Origin: a virus
Virus record (IMG/VR): IMGVR_UViG_3300047316_000404
Span: 1 to 54,000 of that record
Reading direction: 5' to 3' (one strand)
Length of the DNA: 54,000 bases
Positions 39,513 to 48,450 of the stretch are shown piece by piece. Made by a program: the position numbers and the translations under genes. The notes beneath the pieces were generated by a model, which worked only from the letters and a program-made list of their open reading frames with translations, was not told where the DNA came from and did not search any database. Numbering within the stretch: the stretch's first letter is position 1; every line of letters starts with the position of its first letter.

Positions 39513-40576
39513 CAGCTTGCTCCATAACCGACTTGAGCGCCGTCACTGCCTGCCGTTGCACGAGCTTTACGTGCTTGTGCCATAAGTTTATAGAAGTGGG
39601 CTTGGCCAAGCCATTGAGTTACATCGCGAGGCACAACAAATTCCCCGGCATTAAGCCGGGCGCTCACGTCGTCAACTTGTTGTCCATTGGACGGACTGTC
39701 AGTATACGAAACATCGCCACCAGGCTGATACCCGATCGAGTTATCCGGCACCGCGCCACCTGCCGCCATTGCGGTATGGTAAAAAATACCTGTACCGGTA
39801 TCCAGTCGGTTACTGTAGCTGCCGCCACCGCTGCCGCCGCTGCCGCCGCTCATGCCGAAGCTGGACCCAGACGACGCCGAGGAGCCAGACGATTCCTGTC
39901 CCAACGGCGCGTATTTCAAACTACTGGCGGTCCCAAGCAGCGCGTTCGCCGCATTGGCCGCGCCATAACCGGTATTGACGTTCTGCAAGCTGGACGCAAT
40001 CGCCTGGTTCTGCATGGCGTTTCCGGTGGCAACGTCGGCCATGCGCTGCTGGTTACCGGCGCCCGCTGCACTAGCGCCTGCCTGTACTCGCGCAGCTTGA
40101 TCCAGCCCGGCATAGCGTCCAGCCGAAGGATCGATGCCATAGCTCTGCAGATCGCTGAGCGCGCTCTGCCGGCCGGCCTCGGACGCCTGCTGCACCCCTG
40201 CCTCGGCCTGTCCCATGTCGACCGCTTGCCGTTGCGGCGACGCATATGACAAGGCATTGCGCATCATGCTGTCGATGTTGCCCTGGTTCTTGTTGTATTG
40301 ATCCATGCCCCATTGATAGACCTGCGGGGCCATGTTCTGAGCTTGTTTGGCAATGCTCTCCAGGATCGGTGTTTCGGAATAATCGGGGATGAACGACATG
40401 CTCTGTTGAGCGCTTTGCGCCTGATTGGCGCTGGTGTTCATGCCAAGCCCACCGAGACCATACATCTTCGCTTGTAGCGCGCTCTGCAGCAAAGGCGACA
40501 TGCCGGATGGGTAACCAGGAATTTGCCCGCCAACAGGCTCCGCAGCCTGCAGTAGTTCATTAGGATCAAAAGCCAT
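39512..40576 (-). CDS. Virion protein with Gly/Ser linker and NAGEFVVPRDV tail
   Basis: 354 residues. N-terminal 230 residues are Ala/Gln-rich helix (QSAQQSMSF, AEAGVQQASEAGRQSAL), then a Ser/Gly linker (about 228-250), then AAGGAV, and a C-terminal SARLNAGEFVVPRDVTQWLGQAHFYKLM that recurs in podoviral internal proteins. Probably the third ejection-type protein. Coupled to its neighbour. Confidence 0.65.
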   Translation of the reverse strand: MAFDPNELLQAAEPVGGQIPGYPSGMSPLLQSALQAKMYGLGGLGMNTSANQAQSAQQSMSFIPDYSETPILESIAKQAQNMAPQVYQWGMDQYNKNQGNIDSMMRNALSYASPQRQAVDMGQAEAGVQQASEAGRQSALSDLQSYGIDPSAGRYAGLDQAARVQAGASAAGAGNQQRMADVATGNAMQNQAIASSLQNVNTGYGAANAANALLGTASSLKYAPLGQESSGSSASSGSSFGMSGGSGGSGGGSYSNRLDTGTGIFYHTAMAAGGAVPDNSIGYQPGGDVSYTDSPSNGQQVDDVSARLNAGEFVVPRDVTQWLGQAHFYKLMAQARKARATAGSDGAQVGYGAS

Positions 40577-40579
40577 CGA

Positions 40580-41896
40580 TCAACTCCTGATTTTAAGCCT
40601 TGGCCGCGACCGGCTAACAGCCGTCGCGGTTGGATCATCCGGCACCCCGTGCAAGCTGGGGTCCGGCTTGTAGGGCTCGATCAATCCGGTTGGACTGAAG
40701 TGTCCAACAAACCCGGTATTACGACCGGCAATCCAGTCCTTCGTCCCGTGCAACAGAATTTCCGGCGACCTGCCCAATATAGCGTGCGTCTTCTCTGGAG
40801 ACTCTGGCTCTCCCGAAGCGGTGACGAAAGCACGGCGGATTTCCGTATTGCCGGTATCCAACGTAAGACCGGTAAAAATCTGCAGTTCCGCCATGATGGC
40901 GTGCTTGTTGCTAACTGTACCACGGGATTGGGTAAGTATTTCCGAACTACCGGGAACCCACAATGGGCTGGCCGGAATGGGCCCGTAGCCCATGGAAGCT
41001 GTCGCCGCGCTTCCAAACTGGCCGGTATAAGGTGATCGCTGATCGGGGTCGTAAATCAGACTGGCTATGTGCATGATTTGGCTGCAAGCAACCACATTCG
41101 GGTCGCCCATCCCATCGTGTATTCCTATCCACGATGCCGGTAAATCCGGCCCACTCTTGTTTGCGTCATCGAATGCACAAAAGAACGTGCTGGTGGTAGA
41201 TACTCTCCCGGCGTAAGGCTGATTTGCAAAAAAATCGTTCACCGTCATGCTATGGCTTGACTCCGCGCCCAACCCCCACGAAATCAGCAAATGATGCCAT
41301 TGATCAGGCGCGACATCGACACTGCCGCCAAACGGACCGTGCTGACCAGCATGGGAATTACCTACGGCGCCTTCCTGCATCCCGTCGTCCGTGTAGGACG
41401 CATCGGAAACCACCGGTACCACAGCTATAAAACCGGAACCCGGCGCGATCTCGATCGGCGGATAGGCGCAAGAAAACCCTGGGCCAATGTTACCGCTTGA
41501 ATTGACGCACGACACCCCATTATTTGGTTGAATGTGAACATACAAACTTGGGGATTGCCCCGGCCTACATTGAACCCCTATGCACGATTGTTGAACCGGA
41601 CAACGGTGTGACCCGCTGACGTAAGCTAGACTATCGGTAAACGGATGGTCAGGTACACCTGGATTAGGGCACGATACTTCCGGAGTTTCGAACTCCCAAA
41701 TAGTAGCTGTTTGTTGCGTGCCGAACATGATAAGCGGAACAACGAAGGCCATCACTTCGCAATCTTCACTAGACGTCAGTAGCGAAGCATCACGATCCTG
41801 CACAGCGAACACCGCATCGGATGGCAGCAAGAACCACAACGAAATAGTGGCCTTGTTCATACTCAAATCTGACATATCGCCAGTCAGATAGCTCAT
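40580..41896 (-). CDS. Lectin-like (LamG) virion surface protein
   Basis: 438 residues. WHHLLISWGL and flanking strands match the concanavalin/LamG jelly-roll signature used in carbohydrate binding. Many cysteines (CPNPGVPD, HRCPVQQSCIGVQC, VSCVNSSG) for a phage protein. Likely a receptor-recognition or capsid/tail decoration protein. Start overlaps the upstream stop (TGATG). Confidence 0.65.
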   Translation of the reverse strand: MSYLTGDMSDLSMNKATISLWFLLPSDAVFAVQDRDASLLTSSEDCEVMAFVVPLIMFGTQQTATIWEFETPEVSCPNPGVPDHPFTDSLAYVSGSHRCPVQQSCIGVQCRPGQSPSLYVHIQPNNGVSCVNSSGNIGPGFSCAYPPIEIAPGSGFIAVVPVVSDASYTDDGMQEGAVGNSHAGQHGPFGGSVDVAPDQWHHLLISWGLGAESSHSMTVNDFFANQPYAGRVSTTSTFFCAFDDANKSGPDLPASWIGIHDGMGDPNVVACSQIMHIASLIYDPDQRSPYTGQFGSAATASMGYGPIPASPLWVPGSSEILTQSRGTVSNKHAIMAELQIFTGLTLDTGNTEIRRAFVTASGEPESPEKTHAILGRSPEILLHGTKDWIAGRNTGFVGHFSPTGLIEPYKPDPSLHGVPDDPTATAVSRSRPRLKIRS

Positions 41897-42078
41897 CAGT
41901 CCTCCCCGTCGAAAAATTCCACCGCAAGCCCGAATTTATCTTTGTCTTTGTCCACCGGCTCGCGCCAATGCACGCCGACGATACGCTGAAAGAAATCCTC
42001 CCCATAGGCTGGCAATTTGCCGCCGCCTTCCGCGTACATGTATGGGTTTGGCCCAGGCATCAGTAATTCCACTGCCAC
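41896..42078 (-). CDS. Small virion-block protein
   Basis: 60 residues, with YAEGGGKLP as a weak version of the glycine motif, then VHWREPVDKDKDKFGLAVEFFDGED. Overlaps the upstream gene by 19 bases and is coupled to the downstream one. Function unknown. Confidence 0.55.
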   Translation of the reverse strand: MAVELLMPGPNPYMYAEGGGKLPAYGEDFFQRIVGVHWREPVDKDKDKFGLAVEFFDGED

Positions 42079-42395
42079 AAGCCGTTGGTCAGTTGATCCT
42101 GGAACGTCAGTTGCGCTATGCGTTCGACGTCAACCCACTGCTGATCATCGTTGGGATTGAAAATCCGCACAGGCGTCACAACGCGGTTTACTTCCTGCCA
42201 TTGCGGAATGCCGGTGGGATTGAGTATGTAAATGATCTGATTGATGGCGCGAATGGCCGACGGCAGGTCGACCGGACGCGGTATGGCCACCGACGCACGC
42301 TGTGCCGCAGGCGTCTGTGAACGTGACGTAGGGCAGACGGGAGCCAAGCTTCCGTTCGCGAACGTCATGGGTCTGAGAGGTCTGTTCATCTGCAT
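42060..42395 (-). CDS. Small virion-block protein
   Basis: 111 residues from MQMNRPLRPM with AGGAG upstream. Pro/Ala-rich first half, then a helix and strands (IYILNPTGIPQWQEV). Possibly a tail or head completion protein. No family recognised. Confidence 0.55.
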   Translation of the reverse strand: MQMNRPLRPMTFANGSLAPVCPTSRSQTPAAQRASVAIPRPVDLPSAIRAINQIIYILNPTGIPQWQEVNRVVTPVRIFNPNDDQQWVDVERIAQLTFQDQLTNGLWQWNY

Positions 42396-42403
42396 GTCTC
42401 CTG

Positions 42404-44668
42404 CTAAATCGTCCCCAGCTCTTTGACCGACGTCGCAACTTGCCAATTACTGACCTGAACGCGGCCCTCAATTTCGAACTGCCAAGCCTCGACCTTCTCG
42501 CCGGAGTAAATGCGCAACAACTCGCCGCTCCTGCGCAGCTCGCGTGTCGTGTAAAGCTCGTCATCTGCATAAACCCGCACGATCCCGTACTGATCAGGAG
42601 CCAGCACCGGCTGTGGGTCGCTGGTATCCCGGTCGCCCTGTGCCGGCGTAGTCTCCGGAACAGTGAACCATAGTTTCATAGCAGCAAAATTCTTCGCGCT
42701 CATTTGTTGGTAAATCTTGGACCGCCACTTGTACGGTACGATGACCGGGTTCAAATCCGTGAAATCGTAAAACCAAATACCACCGTCCTGCACCAAAAGA
42801 CCGACGCCGGTCCACGGATCAAGCAGCACGTTGTCGATATCGAACCCGTTGGGCGAGTTCAGCTGCGAGAACCCAAGCCTGTGGCCACCAGGCTGGGGCC
42901 ATACGGTGAAGGAAGTCTGGTCCTGCGCCGACAGCTCGACCGTATATCCGTCACGCGCAAACGAAACATCGGCGCCGGCTACCGTTCCAAACGCGAAGTA
43001 AGACGTCGCATGCTTGATCGCCCGCACATGCTGCTGCGGCGTAAGTGCCTGCCAACGCTCGCGCGTAATCCAACCTTCGGTGACATTGGCGCCGGCTCCC
43101 GATTGGCTGATCTGAATCAAGCCGTTCTGACTTACATACAGCACTGTCGTGTCGGTGGAGACGATCGACCCCCTGTGCAGGCACGGCTCCGGCAGGTTGA
43201 CCTTGATCATCGACATGGAAGCCGGGTTGACGCCGGTGATGACATACGGCGTGCTCTGCGTGCAGACCACGATCGCCTGCCCGCACACACCAATCCCAAC
43301 GATGGGAAACTCGGTCGTCAACACGTAGTTGGGCGGCCAAGCATGCGGACGATAGGGCTCGGAAAACCAAATTTCGTTGTCTTTCCAGCCAATCGCGATG
43401 CCGTTGGGAAACACCACGAACCCCTGCAAATCGACTGGTGGCCCAAACCAATAAAGCGACTCCAGCTGTGAATTGAGCGCCACAGTAGCGTCGTCGATGG
43501 TGTCGACATAGACCGCCTGGGTCACCGGGATTTCCGCAACCAGAAAATAAGTGCCCTGCCCAGACAGGTTGGTGATGGACCGATAGATGCGGGTATGAGT
43601 GATGTTGCGATCCACTCCCATGTCGGCAGGTGTCGGCGTAAACAGGCTTACGGTCCAGGTCGCATTCGACCAGCCGTTGACGACCGACGGATCGGAAGGC
43701 GGACCTTCCTCGCCATAAGCCGTCACCCAGGTGTAGACATAAGCCCTGGCTGTGAAGACCGACGCCCCCAGCAAGTCGCCCCACATCTGCCAGACCGGGC
43801 CCCCGCCCGTCGTCGACACAGGATCGGGCGGTCCGTTGGAATAGGTATTGATGGATGTGCGTCCGTTGCTGACGCGCGTATCCGCAATCGACAAATAGAA
43901 CGGATTGTCGTGTGCAATCCCCACCCAATATGTCGTATTTGAAATGACGCTGACGCCGTTTGTAATCCCACTGCTGGCCGCAACTCCAGATGAAATGCCG
44001 GTGACCTGATTGCCAACACCCAGCAATTGATCCGGCGCACCGTTGAGATCGCTGTAGACCACAGCCTGGTAATTCAACGCCCCGTCGGTGGACGCCGGCA
44101 TGAAACTGACGCTCTGAACCAGCATGCTGCCGTCAGGGACGATTGGGGTCAGAAAAATATCGTTGCCGGGCCGATAGTTGGTCAGACCAGCGGCGGCAGG
44201 CAGCACCGTCACATTGCCCACCTGGCTCGTGTCGCCACCGCCATCCACCGTCACACCAGGCGGGCACCCAGATGCCGGCACTCCCAACAGCCAGGCCGGA
44301 TCACCGTTGAGAATACGATCGTAGGTGTTGTACTTCGGCGGCGTGGAAGGCGAAGACCAGTAATAGCGTTGGAAACTATCGTCTACCACGGGCGAACGAA
44401 TAACGCGCGTGTCGGCATCCTCTGCCTCAAACCAAAAGCCATCGTTTGCAGTAATGGATGTGTTATTCGTCGCTCTATTGGGGATTCTATAAGCGTATTT
44501 TGAAGCACTATTTTTTAACGTATAGAGTAATTTCGGTTGGCGCCAGCCCTGCAACTCGCCGGAAAAGAGGTAGGCGTTTAGAGAGTATGCGCTTTGGCCA
44601 TCGGGGAGTAATCGGTCCGACCAAGCCGGGAGCATTCCGCCGAAACGATCCAACTTTATTGCAGACAA
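42404..44668 (-). CDS. Large tail nozzle / hub-like beta-propeller protein
   Basis: 754 residues. Starts FGGMLPAWSDRLLPDGQSAYSLN, a phage virion pattern that I associate with podoviral tail-tube/nozzle proteins, followed by repeated strands typical of propeller or Ig-like virion proteins (TRAYVYTWVTAYGEEGPPSDPS, WTGVGLLVQDGGIWFYDF). Likely forms the distal tail tube. By analogy with T7 gp12; not shown by a direct signature. Second homing-type gene lies just upstream on the opposite strand. Confidence 0.6.
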   Translation of the reverse strand: MSAIKLDRFGGMLPAWSDRLLPDGQSAYSLNAYLFSGELQGWRQPKLLYTLKNSASKYAYRIPNRATNNTSITANDGFWFEAEDADTRVIRSPVVDDSFQRYYWSSPSTPPKYNTYDRILNGDPAWLLGVPASGCPPGVTVDGGGDTSQVGNVTVLPAAAGLTNYRPGNDIFLTPIVPDGSMLVQSVSFMPASTDGALNYQAVVYSDLNGAPDQLLGVGNQVTGISSGVAASSGITNGVSVISNTTYWVGIAHDNPFYLSIADTRVSNGRTSINTYSNGPPDPVSTTGGGPVWQMWGDLLGASVFTARAYVYTWVTAYGEEGPPSDPSVVNGWSNATWTVSLFTPTPADMGVDRNITHTRIYRSITNLSGQGTYFLVAEIPVTQAVYVDTIDDATVALNSQLESLYWFGPPVDLQGFVVFPNGIAIGWKDNEIWFSEPYRPHAWPPNYVLTTEFPIVGIGVCGQAIVVCTQSTPYVITGVNPASMSMIKVNLPEPCLHRGSIVSTDTTVLYVSQNGLIQISQSGAGANVTEGWITRERWQALTPQQHVRAIKHATSYFAFGTVAGADVSFARDGYTVELSAQDQTSFTVWPQPGGHRLGFSQLNSPNGFDIDNVLLDPWTGVGLLVQDGGIWFYDFTDLNPVIVPYKWRSKIYQQMSAKNFAAMKLWFTVPETTPAQGDRDTSDPQPVLAPDQYGIVRVYADDELYTTRELRRSGELLRIYSGEKVEAWQFEIEGRVQVSNWQVATSVKELGTI

Positions 44669-44692
44669 CCTGCTCTCCTGCTAAAGTGCGCA

Positions 44693-44721
44693 GCGAGGTG
44701 GCGCTATCAACGCCATCTCGC
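44693..44721. promoter_or_regulatory. Hairpin ahead of the second homing-type gene
   Basis: GCGAGGTGGCG, loop CTATCAA, CGCCATCTCGC: 11 bp with one G-U pair. Located 31 bases upstream of the HNH start, with the same geometry and loop length as the hairpin at 3408-3440. Confidence 0.7.
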
Positions 44722-44752
44722 CACTTGACCCTCGAACCGTAGGAGCGGATCG

Positions 44753-45259
44753 ATGCCCAAAGCGATTGATATCACAGGGCAGCGTGTTGGTCGCCTGGTT
44801 GCTATCCAACCAACCCGCAAACGTGCCCACGGTAAAGTGCTGTGGCTTTGCCTTTGTGAATGTGGGAAACGTACACTTGTACCTGCAGGTGCCTTTCGAC
44901 GTGGTAGAATACACGCCTGCAAACATCACAAAAGCGGAACGAATAACCCTAACTATCGACACGGCTTTGCTGACAGTAAAAATCAAAAAGCGCATCCGCT
45001 CTATGAAGCTTGGTGTCAAATGCACCAACGCTGCCGAAATCCGTCGCACCCACGATTTAAAGACTATGGAGGGCGAGGTATTAACGTATACAAACGATGG
45101 AACAACTTCGCTGCATATCTTGCTTATGTTGGAGAACGTCCTCATCCTAGCCTCTCATTAGACCGTATCGATAACAATAAAGGCTATTTTCCTGGAAACG
45201 TTCGCTGGGCTACTAGCAAAGAACAACGAGCTAACAGTCGCTCTCCACGTAAAAAATAG
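44753..45259 (+). CDS. HNH/AP2-type homing endonuclease-like protein
   Basis: 168 residues. N-terminal TGQRVGRLVAI with a zinc-knuckle-like CLCECGK region, then YEAWCQMHQRCRNP, YGGRGINVYKRWNNF and SLDRIDNNKGYFPGNVRWAT, the conserved signature of phage HNH proteins with AP2-like DNA binding (D137, R138, D140, N141). Inserted opposite to the virion operon between two structural genes, with a more AT-rich composition. Ribosome-binding site AGGAG lies eight bases upstream. Probable free-standing homing gene. Confidence 0.88.
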   Translation: MPKAIDITGQRVGRLVAIQPTRKRAHGKVLWLCLCECGKRTLVPAGAFRRGRIHACKHHKSGTNNPNYRHGFADSKNQKAHPLYEAWCQMHQRCRNPSHPRFKDYGGRGINVYKRWNNFAAYLAYVGERPHPSLSLDRIDNNKGYFPGNVRWATSKEQRANSRSPRKK

Positions 45260-45314
45260 CCGTCATTTTCTCACGCCAACTGTTGCCACTTGTCCGTCTT
45301 AATTGCAGACATAG

Positions 45315-45551
45315 TTACCGCTGCCCTGCCTTGCGCCGGTTCTCCACATCCTCGGGACTGCCGCACCACGGCACACCCGGAGCAGCCCCGCCCACATCGC
45401 CATGCGCCGCGCACTGTGTAGAGCCAGGTGGGGCTGACTCGAACTCCGGCGGCGATACCGCACCGCCATCCGCATAACCCTTACGCAACAACGAACTGTC
45501 ACCGGTCTTGCCGAACTTCAAATGCACGGGATTGGAATGCTTGTACGTCAT
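45315..45551 (-). CDS. Small virion-block protein with YADGGAV
   Basis: 78 residues from MTYKHSNPVHLKFGKTG (AGGAAAG upstream). YADGGAV is the shared glycine motif. Three cysteines in the C-terminal half (TQCAAHG, VPWCGSP). An in-frame ATG at 45578 overlaps the upstream stop (ATGA) and may be the true start. Confidence 0.55.
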   Translation of the reverse strand: MTYKHSNPVHLKFGKTGDSSLLRKGYADGGAVSPPEFESAPPGSTQCAAHGDVGGAAPGVPWCGSPEDVENRRKAGQR

Positions 45552-45574
45552 TTGCTTTCCTTCTTCGGCTGTCG

Positions 45575-46075
45575 TCATTTTCTCACGCCGAGTGTCGCTC
45601 CTGATGTAGGGAACACGTCGCCTTGGGATGGGTTAGGTGCATAGACCGGCGTCATGGTGCCGGCCCGTTCCCGTTCGTCGGCCGCGATCTTCCGCTGGAC
45701 TTCGCGGTTGCGCTCGATTTCCGCCTCGGCCTTCGCCACCATGGCTCGCCCCATCGCGACCTCGGCATCGTATTCCGCCTGCTGCCGCGGCGTGCGATGC
45801 GGTGCCGGAGTGATCTCGACCGGCTTCTCCTCGCGCATTTGCCGGATACGCTCGAGCAACTGATCGCGCGTTGCAGGCTCGAGGTTCACGTTCGAACTCG
45901 CCTGCTTGAGGTCGTCCTCCTCGATCAGGCGAGCCGCCACCTCCTGGGAGGCGCGATGGGCTTTTTGCCTTGTTTCGGCTTCGGATCTCTCGAGAGCGAT
46001 GCGCGCGGATTCGTCGCGAATTTTGGCGACCCGTTCTTCCGCCTTGATGATCGAGTCGGTTTTTTGCTGAGCCAT
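45575..46075 (-). CDS. Coiled-coil protein, scaffold-like
   Basis: 166 residues. Long charged heptad helices (KAEERVAKIRDESARIALERSEAETRQ read from residue 11, and EYDAEVAMGRAMVAKAEAEIERN) with a Pro-rich tail. The composition resembles phage scaffold or tail-assembly helper proteins. No clear family. Confidence 0.55.
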   Translation of the reverse strand: MAQQKTDSIIKAEERVAKIRDESARIALERSEAETRQKAHRASQEVAARLIEEDDLKQASSNVNLEPATRDQLLERIRQMREEKPVEITPAPHRTPRQQAEYDAEVAMGRAMVAKAEAEIERNREVQRKIAADERERAGTMTPVYAPNPSQGDVFPTSGATLGVRK

Positions 46076-46076
46076 C

Positions 46077-46283
46077 TTATGCAGCTCCGGTAGCTAGCGC
46101 AGCGCAAACCCCGCCAGCCGCACGTTGATCGAGTGTCGGAGAGCCACAGACGACGCGCAGCTGCTCCCACGCACCGCCAGCCGCATACTGATTGTACGTA
46201 GTACCCGGACCCTGAGCATCAGCATCCGATATTTGCTTGAAAACACCGCCTGCATTGTACTGGTTGAACACGATAACAGCCAT
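46077..46283 (-). CDS. Small repeat protein with three xAGGx motifs
   Basis: 68 residues: NQYNAGGVFKQI, NQYAAGGAWEQL and a third AAGGVCAAL, three tandem repeats of about 22 residues. The repeats are versions of the glycine motif seen in larger virion proteins. Probable small decoration or docking protein. Confidence 0.6.
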   Translation of the reverse strand: MAVIVFNQYNAGGVFKQISDADAQGPGTTYNQYAAGGAWEQLRVVCGSPTLDQRAAGGVCAALATGAA

Positions 46284-46292
46284 GTTGTCCTC

Positions 46293-46571
46293 CTATGGTG
46301 CCACCACCGTAAAGGCTATCGAATCGTTTTTGATATTTCCGAGATTGTCAGTCATCACCAACGACAACATCACCTGCTCGTTGACGATGCCGCCGGACAG
46401 GAAGAACACAATCTCACGGCCCATGATCGAAATGTTGCCGACAGTGCAGGTAGCCGAATTCGATGTTATGTCGATCTGCTCGACCGTCGCGGAATTAGCC
46501 AACCAATAGTCATAATTGACTACCCAACGAATGACGTCGCCAGCTGTATGTGCCCTACTGCCCAAAATCAT
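46293..46571 (-). CDS. Small beta-sandwich-like virion protein
   Basis: 92 residues, strand-rich (WVVNYDYWLANSATVEQIDI, EIVFFLSGGIVNEQVML). Similar in pattern to the 124-residue protein at 53068, both resembling phage fibre-associated Ig-like or BppU-like small proteins. Function inferred. Confidence 0.55.
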   Translation of the reverse strand: MILGSRAHTAGDVIRWVVNYDYWLANSATVEQIDITSNSATCTVGNISIMGREIVFFLSGGIVNEQVMLSLVMTDNLGNIKNDSIAFTVVAP

Positions 46572-46683
46572 CGTCGTACGCCTCTATGATCCTACGTTCT
46601 CCCGGCACCACGATCACACGTTCTTCGTCGTACACCAGCACTATCCTGTCCTGCTTCGGCACGACGATCGTATCCTCGCTCAC
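46555..46683 (-). CDS. 42-residue strand-repeat protein
   Basis: GTG start overlapping the collagen gene stop (GTGA); ends 17 bases inside the next gene. The sequence is a repeated strand unit: [36 protein letters not shown]. Such short beta-repeat proteins sit beside phage fibre genes and may cap or chaperone trimers. Accepted because of coupling at both ends and the clean repeat. Confidence 0.6.
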   Translation of the reverse strand: MSEDTIVVPKQDRIVLVYDEERVIVVPGERRIIEAYDDDFGQ

Positions 46684-47984
46684 AGCAACGCTCCATAGAA
46701 CGTCGTGACGAAATTGACCGCAGCCACCGTCGTCGTAGTGGCGGAAGGCGAGAAACAATAGCACTCGTAGTAGTCGGTACCGTTGGCTTGATCGATCGTA
46801 TCCACCTGAGTATACGCCGAATTCGACGTTGATTGCGCGCCATTTTGCACGATGCAGGCGCCGTTCTTGAAGAGCATGACCTGCGGAAACACGTTGTTCC
46901 GAACACCCGCCGAGAAAAACAACCCAGCCCCGAGATGCACGATCCCTGCTGCTGGCGTCCATCGAGAATTGGTCGCGTCGTACTTGTTATTGACGTCGAA
47001 CACCTTGCTGGTGAACTTCATCTTGGTGTTGGTGCTGTCGGGAATGCCGGTCTGGTTCGTTGCCAGCTTGGCCCGAAATGCATCTTTCGTGGCCGGCGAC
47101 GTACCAGCCGGTCCCGTGATGCCGGTCGGACCCGTCAAACCGACAGGACCGGTAAAACCAGTCGGCCCGATCTGCCCGACTTGCCCCGTCGGCCCGATAT
47201 TGCCGGTCGGGCCCGTAGCGCCCAGGCCCGTAGGACCAATGCCAAACGGACCGGTATTGCCGGTCGGCCCGGTAAGACCAAGCGGCCCTGTGGGCCCAGT
47301 TCGGCCAATCGGCCCGGTATAGCCGGTCGGCCCGTCGACGCCGTTGTAGCCATCAACACCGCGAGGCCCGGTGGCGCCGACGCCAGGACCCGTGGGACCG
47401 GTGGCGCCGGTTGTCGACGCAAATCCCGCCGGTCCTGTCGCTCCGAGGCCCGTCGGTCCGGTGGCTCCTGTCGACCCCAACGCACCTGTCAGTCCGGTCG
47501 GTCCCGTCGAGCCCACGATGCCCTGCGGTCCCGCTATTCCCGCAATGCCTTGCGGTCCCTGCGGCCCCACCACACCCTGCACCCCGGCCAGTCCCGACGC
47601 ACCAGTCGGCCCCGTAAAGCTCGCCCCGGCAGGGCCAGGTGGACCGTTGGCGCCCACGAACCCGATCGGCCCTTGCGGTCCTGTAGAACCAGTCGCGCCT
47701 TGCAGCGCTGCCTGACCAGGCGCGCCCGTGGGACCGGACGGCCCAATGAGTCCGGCAGGGCCCGTAGCACCGGTTGCCGATGCGGTGCCGGGAGCACCCG
47801 TCGGTCCGATCGGGCCCACGTCACCGAGAGCGCCAAGCGCTCCCGTAGCACCAGCAGGGCCGGTCGGGCCGCCAGCAGGACCGGTCGGACCCGGACCACC
47901 CGCCGGACCGGACGGGCCCGCAGGCCCCGACACCACCACGACAGGGCGGGTCGCGATCGGAGCTGCGGGAGCCGGGTTGGCCAT
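46680..47984 (-). CDS. Collagen-like tail fibre with C1q-like head
   Basis: 434 residues. N-terminus [18 protein letters not shown], then about 280 residues of Gly-X-Y repeats dominated by [12 protein letters not shown], and a C-terminal jelly-roll like the C1q/TNF domain ([45 protein letters not shown]). It should form a trimeric collagen rod with a globular tip, as in eukaryotic C1q. Thr-rich repeats are potential O-glycosylation sites. Probably a receptor-binding fibre. Confidence 0.85.
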   Translation of the reverse strand: MANPAPAAPIATRPVVVVSGPAGPSGPAGGPGPTGPAGGPTGPAGATGALGALGDVGPIGPTGAPGTASATGATGPAGLIGPSGPTGAPGQAALQGATGSTGPQGPIGFVGANGPPGPAGASFTGPTGASGLAGVQGVVGPQGPQGIAGIAGPQGIVGSTGPTGLTGALGSTGATGPTGLGATGPAGFASTTGATGPTGPGVGATGPRGVDGYNGVDGPTGYTGPIGRTGPTGPLGLTGPTGNTGPFGIGPTGLGATGPTGNIGPTGQVGQIGPTGFTGPVGLTGPTGITGPAGTSPATKDAFRAKLATNQTGIPDSTNTKMKFTSKVFDVNNKYDATNSRWTPAAGIVHLGAGLFFSAGVRNNVFPQVMLFKNGACIVQNGAQSTSNSAYTQVDTIDQANGTDYYECYCFSPSATTTTVAAVNFVTTFYGALL

Positions 47985-47985
47985 G

Positions 47986-48450
47986 TCAGCCTATTCTCCA
48001 AGCCGTTCCGTCGGCAAACACCGGCACCTTGTTGCTGCCACCACCAACGACGACGCTGCTGAATGTCGTAACAGTGGCGTCTGTAACAAAGTTACGGTCT
48101 CCCACCGTACTCGCTGCCGGCAAACTAGACACCGTATTAGGTCCGCCGATCGTTCCGGTCGGACCAGTCGCTCCGATGGCTCCAGTCGGCCCAGCGACAA
48201 CCGACGGCGAGCCGATCCCCGGCGGTCCGGTGTTTCCCGTCGGTCCTGTGAACGCACCAGCGCCCTGAGCACCCGTTATTCCGGTTGGCCCGGTATGACC
48301 TGTGAGCCCCTGCGGACCCGTCACGCCGGTACCTTGCGGACCAATCAAACCCGTCGGCCCGGTCGGGCCACCGGAGGGACCGGTGTGACCGCCGATGACG
48401 ACGACCGGCCGAGTCTGAATTGGCGCAGGAACGCTGGGCTGTGATGTCAT
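47986..48450 (-). CDS. Short collagen-like fibre protein
   Basis: 154 residues from [21 protein letters not shown]. Shares the TRPVVV(I/V)xG start with two other collagen proteins here; then GPT repeats and a short strand-rich C-terminus ([16 protein letters not shown]). Start overlaps the tail-spike stop (ATGA). Confidence 0.8.
   Translation of the reverse strand: MTSQPSVPAPIQTRPVVVIGGHTGPSGGPTGPTGLIGPQGTGVTGPQGLTGHTGPTGITGAQGAGAFTGPTGNTGPPGIGSPSVVAGPTGAIGATGPTGTIGGPNTVSSLPAASTVGDRNFVTDATVTTFSSVVVGGGSNKVPVFADGTAWRIG

Noticed and set aside
41880-41910. CTGATGA at a gene junction.
   Set aside because: It is a stop/start overlap (TGATG) with no hammerhead core around it.
46833-48062. Long plus-strand frames opposite the collagen-like genes.
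   Set aside because: They only mirror the Gly-X-Y repeats (Arg/Thr or Pro-rich shadows).
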